A DNA stretch of 5,401 nucleotides from assembly GCA_044349205.1 (NCBI GenBank), contig JBIKRJ010000162.1:1-5401 (forward strand), given 5' to 3'. Below, piece by piece: positions 1 through 4,458 of the stretch (position 1 is the stretch's first letter; the number at the start of each line of letters is the position of its first letter). Made by a program: the position numbers and the translations under genes. The notes beneath the pieces were generated by a model, which saw only the letters and a list, made by a program, of their open reading frames with translations, searched no databases and was not told the DNA's origin. This stretch comes from UBA9547 sp044349205. GTDB taxonomy: Bacteria; Bacteroidota; Bacteroidia; Cytophagales; UBA9547.

Positions 1-299
1 TGCCGCGCATAAAAATTTTGACGCTCGACCAAAGGAGTTTGATAAAAACTTCTTTTTAGGGCAGGCAATGAATAATACAGTAAAACACCATGTGGTTGAA
101 AATGCTTTAACTCAGCTGTTTCAGCAAATGTCCCAATGTTTCCCGTAAAGATTTCTAAGTCAATTTCATGCTCGTAGGCAGCACCTCGCAAGGCTTGTTT
201 CAAAAACTGCATTTCGGCATCGGCCAAAATGGCCAATCGATAGTTTTGAAAAGCCGAGTAGTCATTGCGAAGGTTTTTCTTTAAACTCAAAAAATTCAT
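1..299 (-). CDS. FkbH-like protein, N-terminal part (cut by window edge)
   Basis: The first 99 residues are visible and the rest lies beyond the left edge. The segment resembles the N-terminal SGNH-like domain of FkbH-type HAD-IIIC proteins: LAILADAEMQFLKQAL (residues 22-37) matches the family block usually written LAxLGDSxTQFLxxAL, followed by YEHEIDLEIF (42-51) and, near residues 67-93, the FQPHGVLLYYS and TPLVERQ segments where the family has FKPxxVVxxxS and PLExR. FkbH proteins load a glyceryl or related group from a phosphorylated donor onto carrier proteins; related proteins occur in polysaccharide loci. The catalytic HAD domain is outside the window, so activity cannot be judged. The GDS of the SGNH-like block reads ADA here. 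The ATG at 297-299 was chosen because family similarity begins just after it; an in-frame ATG at 342-344 would add 15 residues without family support. Confidence 0.72.
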   Translation of the reverse strand, partial: MNFLSLKKNLRNDYSAFQNYRLAILADAEMQFLKQALRGAAYEHEIDLEIFTGNIGTFAETAELKHFQPHGVLLYYSLPALKRSFYQTPLVERQNFYAR

Positions 300-319
300 A
301 AACAAAAGTAAGAAATCCT

Positions 320-352
320 TTTGTGGTAGGTTTTTATGAAGCATAGTATTTG
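320..352 (+). promoter_or_regulatory. Possible weak promoter for ridA
   Basis: TTTG at 320-323 is followed after 20 bases by TAGTATTTG at 344-352. This resembles the Bacteroidota -33/-7 pair (TTTG, about 19 bases, TAnnTTTG), but the -7 element has three bases rather than two between TA and TTTG. It would give a leader of roughly 65 bases before the ridA start. No better match is visible between the two divergent starts. This is inference from consensus only. Confidence 0.28.
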
Positions 353-386
353 CCCAATTTTCTCCGTTTTGCGCAAAGCATTGTGC

Positions 387-403
387 ATTCGTATTGCACG
401 AAT
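387..403. repeat. Inverted repeat in the ridA leader
   Basis: ATTCGT (387-392) and ACGAAT (398-403) are perfect reverse complements with a five-base loop, 21 bases before the ridA ATG. An alternative overlapping pairing, GTGCA (383-387) with TGCAC (395-399), cannot form at the same time. It lies between two divergent genes and could be an operator or an RNA hairpin. No T run follows it, so a terminator is unlikely. Confidence 0.35.
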
Positions 404-424
404 AGTAAATTGCGAAAAAAAGAT

Positions 425-808
425 ATGTCGAAGAAAATTGTGAAAAGCGAAAATGCACCTGCACCTATTGGCCCATACAGCCAAGCAGTAAAAGTAGGCA
501 ATATGCTTTTTGTGTCTGGTCAAATTGCCTTGAATCCTCAAACTGGCGAGATGGAAAATGCCGATTTGGTTACCGAGACTAAACAAGTCATGAAAAATAT
601 TGGCGCTATTTTGTCGGAGGCTGGATATGAATGGGAAGAAGTGGCCAAATCTTCCATTTTCCTAAAAGACCTGAATGATTTTGGTGCTGTAAACACCCTA
701 TATGGCGAATATTTCAACATAAACCCACCTGCCAGAGAAACAGTGCAAGTAGCACGTCTTCCAAAAGATGCAAGGGTTGAAATATCGGTAATAGCGGTAA
801 AGTCTTAA
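425..808 (+). CDS. ridA: RidA family 2-iminobutanoate/2-iminopropanoate deaminase
   Basis: A complete 127-residue protein of the YjgF/YER057c/UK114 (RidA) family, whose usual length is about 126-130. RidA enzymes are cytosolic homotrimers that hydrolyse reactive enamine/imine products of PLP-dependent dehydratases, protecting other PLP enzymes. Visible hallmarks are APAPIGPYSQAV (residues 11-22, with Tyr18), FVSGQI near the first third, FLKDLNDF in the middle, and PPARETVQVARLPKDARVEI near the C-terminus. Arg104 in that block corresponds to the substrate-carboxylate-binding Arg105 of the enterobacterial enzyme, and Glu119 to its Glu120, so the protein should be active. The frame is open upstream to an ATG at 350, but the 25 extra residues do not resemble the family, so the ATG at 425 is preferred. 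It has no SD sequence, only an A-rich stretch before the start. It converges on phhB and overlaps it by four bases. Confidence 0.96.
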   Translation: MSKKIVKSENAPAPIGPYSQAVKVGNMLFVSGQIALNPQTGEMENADLVTETKQVMKNIGAILSEAGYEWEEVAKSSIFLKDLNDFGAVNTLYGEYFNINPPARETVQVARLPKDARVEISVIAVKS

Positions 809-1038
809 GAAAAAAGCTTGTCGATGTCTTGCGCCAGGTGATGGTCTTTTTCTGTCACCTTGTTGCCCGCCGAGTGAGTATTTAGCTTTATTTCTACTTT
901 GTTGTACACATTACTCCACCAAGGGTGGTGGTCGTGTTTTTCAGCCAAAATGGCTACTTGAGTCATGAATGCAAATGCTTCACTGAAATTTTTGAATTCA
1001 AAAGTTCGGCAAAGCTGGTCGTTTTCCTGCTTCCACAT
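805..1038 (-). CDS. phhB: Pterin-4a-carbinolamine dehydratase
   Basis: A 77-residue 4a-hydroxytetrahydrobiopterin dehydratase (PCD/DCoH family). The enzyme dehydrates the 4a-carbinolamine formed by aromatic amino acid hydroxylases so the pterin cofactor can be recycled; in bacteria without such a hydroxylase its role is unclear. The family signature is intact: Glu33, His37-His38-Pro39, Tyr45, His55 and Asp65 with the expected spacing, within AEKHDHHPWWSNVYN and THSAGNKVTEKD. It is shorter than the usual 95-115 residues, lacking the N-terminal strand, but begins MWKQENDQL, which looks like a natural start rather than a truncation. It starts five bases after the psd stop, so it is almost certainly co-transcribed with psd. 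Its stop (805-807) overlaps the ridA stop (806-808). No aromatic amino acid hydroxylase is seen in the window. Confidence 0.94.
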   Translation of the reverse strand: MWKQENDQLCRTFEFKNFSEAFAFMTQVAILAEKHDHHPWWSNVYNKVEIKLNTHSAGNKVTEKDHHLAQDIDKLFS

Positions 1039-1043
1039 AAGAT

Positions 1044-1703
1044 TTACTTTAGCACGGCAATGACCGTTTCGCCACCTATGGGCGTGTCATTCATTTTTAC
1101 TTTAACTTCAGCATCGAGAGGTAAAAAAATATCGACGCGTGAGCCAAATTTGATAAAGCCATATTCGACACCTTGAATGGCTCTGTCACCATTTTTTACA
1201 TACCATTTGATTCTTTTGGCAAGTGCTCCGGCAATTTGCCTCATCAAAACGGGAGTACCCAGGGTGTTTTCCACCACCATAGTAGTTCGTTCGTTTTCGG
1301 TGCTTGATTTTGGGTGCCATGCCACCAAAAATTTGCCAGGGTGATATTGAAAATATTTTACGATTCCCGATACGCTGTGGCGGTTTACGTGCACGTTGAA
1401 AGGAGACATGAAAATAGAAATCTGAATGCGTTCGTCTTTGAAAAATTCCTCTTCACGGGTTCTTTCTATCACCACTACTTTGCCGTCGGCAGGGGCAATC
1501 ACATGGTGTGGGTTTATAACCGTATGTCGGGTTGGGTGACGGAAAAATTGAAGAATGAGCAGAAAGAAAAAACCTGAAAAAACTGTGGCCAATTGGGTAA
1601 GCAGGTGGTTTTTTCCAATGAAATACCAGAATATTGATGAAAATATCAAACAACCCAATGCGCTGAAAGACAATATTTTATACCCTTCTTTGTGGATTGT
1701 CAT
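1044..1703 (-). CDS. psd: Phosphatidylserine decarboxylase proenzyme, short PSD-A type
   Basis: A complete 219-residue PSD of the short (archaeal-type, PSD-A) class. It decarboxylates phosphatidylserine to phosphatidylethanolamine at the inner membrane. Two hydrophobic segments at about residues 10-29 and 34-53 should anchor it. The core carries APADGKVV (70-77, Asp73), the SPFNVHVNRHSVSG block (100-113, His105) and a C-terminal KFGSRVDIFLP segment. By family precedent the chain cleaves itself between Gly187 and Ser188, turning Ser188 into the pyruvoyl cofactor; Asp73 and His105 are the likely partners in self-cleavage. The short length and FGSR site fit PSD-A rather than the longer E. coli type with LGST. 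It lies 83 bases downstream of galE and five bases upstream of phhB; a promoter candidate lies in the former gap. Neither pssA nor cdsA, common partners of psd, is in the window. Confidence 0.95.
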   Translation of the reverse strand: MTIHKEGYKILSFSALGCLIFSSIFWYFIGKNHLLTQLATVFSGFFFLLILQFFRHPTRHTVINPHHVIAPADGKVVVIERTREEEFFKDERIQISIFMSPFNVHVNRHSVSGIVKYFQYHPGKFLVAWHPKSSTENERTTMVVENTLGTPVLMRQIAGALAKRIKWYVKNGDRAIQGVEYGFIKFGSRVDIFLPLDAEVKVKMNDTPIGGETVIAVLK

Positions 1704-1726
1704 GCTTGAAAATGATTGTATATGTG

Positions 1727-1739
1727 CTGTTTAAAACAG
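1727..1739. promoter_or_regulatory. Palindrome just downstream of the psd promoter, candidate operator
   Basis: CTGTTTAAAACAG is a perfect inverted repeat of six-base arms around a single central A. It lies about 10 bases downstream of the psd -7 element, in the early transcribed region. The missing loop argues against an RNA hairpin and for a dimeric protein site. No regulator is known; this is inference from symmetry and position. Confidence 0.3.
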
Positions 1740-1749
1740 AAACAGAGGC

Positions 1750-1779
1750 CAAAATTAGAAGTAAATTCTAAGACTCCAA
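1750..1779 (-). promoter_or_regulatory. Bacteroidota-type promoter for psd-phhB
   Basis: Read on the minus strand, TTG (1779-1777) is followed after 19 bases by TAATTTTG (1757-1750). This fits the Bacteroidota primary sigma factor consensus, a TTG-type -33 element and TAnnTTTG at -7 with about 19 bases between. The start would fall near 1745, giving a leader of about 40 bases before the psd ATG. It suggests that psd-phhB can be transcribed independently of galE. Confidence 0.6.
1755..1771 (-). repeat. Inverted repeat after galE; weak terminator or operator
   Basis: TTAGAA (1755-1760) and TTCTAA (1766-1771) are perfect reverse complements around GTAAA, 15 bases beyond the galE stop. On the minus strand the hairpin is followed by TTTT, as in an intrinsic terminator, but the six-pair stem has only one G-C pair, so termination would be weak. 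It also lies in the spacer of the psd promoter and overlaps its -7 element, so it could instead be a repressor site. Confidence 0.35.
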
Positions 1780-1786
1780 CACGAAT

Positions 1787-2803
1787 TTATTTTTGTTGAA
1801 GTCGCTGTTGCCACCTCCAAGCATCTTCCAAAGCAGTTTCAAGGCTCAATTCTGTTTTCCAGTTTAGCTCCTTGGTCGACTTGTCGACTGCGGCGTACAC
1901 TTTTTCCACATCGCCTGGTCGTCGAGGGCCTATCCAATAATTAAGATTTTTTCTAGTAACCTTTTCAAAGCCCTTCACCACTTCAAGTACAGTACTTCCC
2001 TTGCCCGTTCCAATGTTGAAAAAATCGTAGAAGCCCGCTGTTTTTTTGTCCAATAGTTCGAACGCTTTTACATGTGCTTTGGCAAGATCCACTACATGTA
2101 TGTAATCTCTTATGCAACTGCCATCGGGTGTGTCATAATCGTTGCCAAATACGGTTAGCTTTTCGCGAATTCCTGCTGCAGTTTGGGTTATAAATGGAAC
2201 TAAATTACCTGGAATGCCCAATGGCAGTTCGCCAATTTCGGCCGAGGGATGAGCGCCGATTGGATTGAAATATCGCAACGAAATTGCGTGCAATGAGGCA
2301 TTGGCGGCACAAGCGTCTATGATTATTTCCTCACCTATCTGTTTGGTATTTCCGTAGGGCGATTCAGCTTTTTTGATGGGTGCATTTTCTGTAACAGGCA
2401 ATGCATCGGGTTGGCCATAAACGGTACAAGAAGAAGAGAAGACGAGATTGTTTACCCCTAGTTCCAGCATGCTTTCCAACAAGTTGATGAGAGAATTCAA
2501 GTTGTTGGAGTAATATTTCAAAGGCTCTTTCACCGATTCACCTACCGCTTTGTATGCCGCAAAATGAATGATACCTTCAATTTTATGTTGTTTGAAAATA
2601 GAGCGAAAAGTATTCGGTTCGTTGCAATCGGCTTCGTAAAAAGTAAATTCCTTGCCCGTTATGTTTTTAATTCCTTGTAGCACTGAACGTTGAGAATTCG
2701 AGAAATTATCAATTAAAACGGGCTCGTAGCCAGCGTTGTGCAATTCCACTACTGTATGTGAACCAATAAAACCTGCGCCTCCTGTAACAAGAATTTTTTT
2801 CAT
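1787..2803 (-). CDS. galE: UDP-glucose 4-epimerase (possibly also UDP-GlcNAc 4-epimerase)
   Basis: A complete 338-residue short-chain dehydrogenase-type epimerase, the normal length for GalE. It interconverts UDP-glucose and UDP-galactose through a transient NAD-bound 4-keto sugar. The Rossmann motif GGAGFIG is at residues 8-14 and DNFSNS at 32-37. HFAAYKAVGESV (80-91) is typical of GalE. The catalytic set is Ser125 in SSSCTVYG with Tyr150 and Lys154 in SPYGNTK. RYFNPIGAHP (177-186) and CIRDYIHVVDLA (230-241) are further GalE blocks. The residue aligned with the E. coli gatekeeper Tyr299 (human Cys307) is Val302 in GDVEKVYA; small residues here usually admit N-acetylated sugars, so UDP-GlcNAc/UDP-GalNAc activity is plausible but inferred. 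It lies 61 bases downstream of the TviB-type dehydrogenase on the same strand, consistent with a shared nucleotide-sugar pathway. Confidence 0.95.
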   Translation of the reverse strand: MKKILVTGGAGFIGSHTVVELHNAGYEPVLIDNFSNSQRSVLQGIKNITGKEFTFYEADCNEPNTFRSIFKQHKIEGIIHFAAYKAVGESVKEPLKYYSNNLNSLINLLESMLELGVNNLVFSSSCTVYGQPDALPVTENAPIKKAESPYGNTKQIGEEIIIDACAANASLHAISLRYFNPIGAHPSAEIGELPLGIPGNLVPFITQTAAGIREKLTVFGNDYDTPDGSCIRDYIHVVDLAKAHVKAFELLDKKTAGFYDFFNIGTGKGSTVLEVVKGFEKVTRKNLNYWIGPRRPGDVEKVYAAVDKSTKELNWKTELSLETALEDAWRWQQRLQQK

Positions 2804-2846
2804 TTTTAAAGGACTGTTTTTGAGGTAGAAATTAAAATATCTATAT

Positions 2847-2877
2847 TAAATCTACTTATTTCATCTATAAACTCCAA
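2847..2877 (-). promoter_or_regulatory. Possible weak promoter for galE
   Basis: On the minus strand TTG (2877-2875), inside the end of the upstream gene, is followed after 20 bases by TAGATTTA (2854-2847), one base off TAnnTTTG. It would give a leader of about 35-40 bases before the galE ATG. The 61-base gap is very AT-rich, so a chance match is likely; read-through from the upstream gene is an equally good explanation. Confidence 0.22.
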
Positions 2878-4133
2878 TACCGCATCTTGCTAATTTTACC
2901 TCTATAGTGGCCTTTCAAATCGGCCAAAATACCATTTGGACAAAATTGTAAGAAATATGCTTCATTTTGGTTCAAAAATTCTTTGTGAGGAACTGCCAAA
3001 ACGATAGCATTGTACTCGTGTTGGGGAGTGTCGACTAAACTGAAGCCATACTCCTGCAAAGTTTCTACTTTATTTGCTTTTGGATCCCACACATCCACAG
3101 TCGCTTTTTGTTGTCTCAAAGCGACCACCAAATCTGCCACTTTGGAATTGCGAATGTCTTGCACATTTTCTTTGAAAGTAATACCCATTATCAGCACCTT
3201 AGCTTTTGCTATAGGTATATTTTGGGATTCCAGTAATTGGGCCAATTTTTTTGCCACATATTCACCCATACTGTCATTAATATGCCTGCCGCTCAAGATT
3301 ACTTCGGGCATGTAGTCCAATTGCTTGGCTTTGTGAGTCAGGTAATATGGGTCTACCCCAATACAGTGGCCGCCTACCAATCCCGGCGTGAAATTCAAAA
3401 AATTCCATTTTGTTCCGGCCGCTTCCAGCACTTCGTAGGTGTTTATATTCATGCGGTCGAAAATGATCGAAAGCTCGTTCATGAGCGCAATGTTCAAGTC
3501 GCGCTGTGTGTTTTCGATTATTTTGGCAGCTTCTGCTACTTTTATAGAGGAAGCTTTGTAAACACCTGCCTGTACTACAAGTTGGTAAGTTTGGGCTATT
3601 GTAGCCAATGCCTCTGAATCACACCCCGATACTACTTTTGTGATTTTGGTAAATGAATGTGCTTTGTCGCCAGGGTTTATTCTTTCGGGCGAGTAACCCG
3701 TTTTGAAGTCATGGAGGTGCTTTAAACCAGATTCTTTTTCAAGAATGGGAACACATTCTTCTTCGGTGCAGCCTGGATACACTGTTGACTCAAAAACGAC
3801 ATAATCGCCTTTTTTCAATACTTTCCCAACGGTATGGGTGGCGCTTAGTAAAGGCTTTAAGTCAGGCAACTTATTGGCATCGATGGGTGTGGGAACTGCT
3901 ACTATGTAAAAATTAGCTTCTTTTAGAAAAGAGGGATTGTTGGTAAACACGATGTTAGTTCCTTCAAATTCAGAAGCTTCTACATCTTCTCGCTCATCAT
4001 TCTGCTTTTGAAGGGCATTCACTCTGTGTGCATTGATATCGAATGCCACAACACGCATCTTTTTTGCAAAAGCCAAGGCAATGGGCAATCCCACATAACC
4101 CAAGCCAATGACTGCGATTTTTGGTGTTTCCAA
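2865..4133 (-). CDS. tviB: TviB/VipA-type UDP-N-acetylhexosamine 6-dehydrogenase
   Basis: A 422-residue UDP-sugar dehydrogenase, full length for the family. It closely resembles TviB (VipA) of the Vi antigen locus, which oxidises UDP-GlcNAc with NAD to the uronic acid for polysaccharide synthesis. The NAD-binding GLGYVG is at residues 10-15 and VPTPID at 80-85. ESTVYPGCTEEECVPIL (115-131) and GYSPERINPGD (146-156) are characteristic of the TviB branch. AKIIENTQRDLNIA (203-216) holds Lys204 and Asn208. GGHCIGVDPYYL (254-265) holds the catalytic Cys257 and Asp261. The C-terminal UDP-binding domain has GITFKENVQDIRNS (317-330). The exact substrate is inferred from similarity. The start is TTG (4131-4133): no in-frame ATG or GTG lies between the upstream TGA (4152-4154) and GLGYVG. 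It is transcribed toward galE and away from the GT61 gene. Confidence 0.93.
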   Translation of the reverse strand: METPKIAVIGLGYVGLPIALAFAKKMRVVAFDINAHRVNALQKQNDEREDVEASEFEGTNIVFTNNPSFLKEANFYIVAVPTPIDANKLPDLKPLLSATHTVGKVLKKGDYVVFESTVYPGCTEEECVPILEKESGLKHLHDFKTGYSPERINPGDKAHSFTKITKVVSGCDSEALATIAQTYQLVVQAGVYKASSIKVAEAAKIIENTQRDLNIALMNELSIIFDRMNINTYEVLEAAGTKWNFLNFTPGLVGGHCIGVDPYYLTHKAKQLDYMPEVILSGRHINDSMGEYVAKKLAQLLESQNIPIAKAKVLIMGITFKENVQDIRNSKVADLVVALRQQKATVDVWDPKANKVETLQEYGFSLVDTPQHEYNAIVLAVPHKEFLNQNEAYFLQFCPNGILADLKGHYRGKISKMRYWSL

Positions 4134-4154
4134 AGTGATGATATAAGGTTTTCA

Positions 4155-4199
4155 GCTTTCTAAAAAGCCCTCAAAAGTATAAAAAAAATGCAGGGCTTT
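4155..4199 (-). promoter_or_regulatory. Competing hairpins in the TviB-type leader; candidate attenuator
   Basis: AAAGCCCT (4164-4171) and AGGGCTTT (4192-4199) form a perfect eight-pair inverted repeat with a 20-base loop. On the minus strand the stem runs directly into five T (4166-4162), like an intrinsic terminator ending about 29 bases before the TTG start. The same inner arm can instead pair as AAAGC (4164-4168) with GCTTT (4155-4159) around a four-base loop, so the two hairpins exclude each other. The loop also contains TACTTTTG (minus, 4179-4172), an exact TAnnTTTG match but without a visible -33 partner. The site could therefore be a terminator, an attenuator or a promoter. Confidence 0.4.
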
Positions 4200-4232
4200 G
4201 TAAGGTTCAGTGGTTAATCAAATGGTAGTCAA

Positions 4233-4244
4233 TTTATTAATAAA
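4233..4244. repeat. 12-base AT-only palindrome
   Basis: TTTATTAATAAA is a perfect palindrome in the middle of the divergent region. It could be an operator serving both promoters, but AT-only palindromes arise easily by chance in such sequence. Confidence 0.25.
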
Positions 4245-4336
4245 ACTTTATATATTTCGTATGGTTTTAAATTTTAGGCGAAGGTTCTAACTAAATATTG
4301 AAAATGGAGGAATTACAATTATTTGAAGGGACTGAT

Positions 4337-4344
4337 TAAATTTG
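4337..4344 (+). promoter_or_regulatory. Candidate -7 element for the GT61 gene
   Basis: TAAATTTG matches the Bacteroidota TAnnTTTG element exactly. No TTG lies at the usual 17-23 base distance upstream; the nearest, TTTG at 4322-4325, is only 11 bases away. If used, transcription would begin near 4350, about 105 bases before the GT61 start and about 25 bases before the first mini-ORF. Confidence 0.33.
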
Positions 4345-4375
4345 CCTTCTATCCCATTTTTGTATTTCCATCTTT

Positions 4376-4458
4376 ATGAAAAACAGATTGGATATTTTAA
4401 TCGCATGAGTTCAATTCTATTGATGAGCGGGATTGTACACGAAAAAATAGTATCATGA
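4376..4458 (+). other. Two ATGA-overlapping mini-ORFs before the GT61 gene
   Basis: The first reads MKNRLDILIA (4376-4408, 10 residues). Its TGA overlaps the ATG of the second, MSSILLMSGIVHEKIVS (4405-4458, 17 residues). The TGA of the second in turn overlaps the ATG of the GT61 gene at 4455. Each junction is an ATGA, the arrangement seen in translational coupling. The peptides resemble nothing I recognise, there is no SD sequence, and ORFs this short occur by chance, so coding status is doubtful. Confidence 0.2.

Larger units (their letters stand above)
4134..4454. other. Divergent intergenic region
   Basis: This 321-base gap separates the TviB-type gene (minus) from the GT61 gene (plus). 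It is AT-rich and contains, from left to right, competing hairpins in the TviB-type leader (4155-4199), a 12-base palindrome TTTATTAATAAA (4233-4244), an exact TAnnTTTG element on the plus strand (4337-4344) and two overlapping mini-ORFs (from 4376). I see no tRNA, conserved gene or mobile element remnant in it. Confidence 0.8.

Noticed and set aside
303..310. Exact TACTTTTG promoter-like element on the minus strand before the fkbH-like gene
   Set aside because: It ends three bases before the ATG, so transcription would begin at or within the start codon, and no TTG lies at the proper distance upstream.
350..424. In-frame 25-residue N-terminal extension of RidA from an ATG at 350
   Set aside because: The extension does not resemble the family or a targeting signal, and the 425 start gives the standard RidA length and N-terminus.
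296..586. Minus-strand open frame of 96 codons overlapping ridA
   Set aside because: Antisense shadow of ridA with low-complexity, non-family sequence; ridA is certain.
925..1176. Plus-strand open frame across phhB and the psd end
   Set aside because: Antisense to two well-supported genes and without recognisable protein features.
2836..2847. AATAT-CT-ATATT dyad in the gap between the TviB-type gene and galE
   Set aside because: Five AT-only pairs with a two-base centre in AT-rich sequence; expected by chance and too weak for a terminator.
3010..3617. Two plus-strand open frames inside the TviB-type gene
   Set aside because: Antisense shadows of a strongly conserved gene, rich in Cys and aromatic residues as expected from reverse-strand reading.
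4304..4339. Plus-strand 11-codon ORF MEELQLFEGTD
   Set aside because: Very short, upstream of the likely promoter element and ending within it, so probably not transcribed from that promoter.
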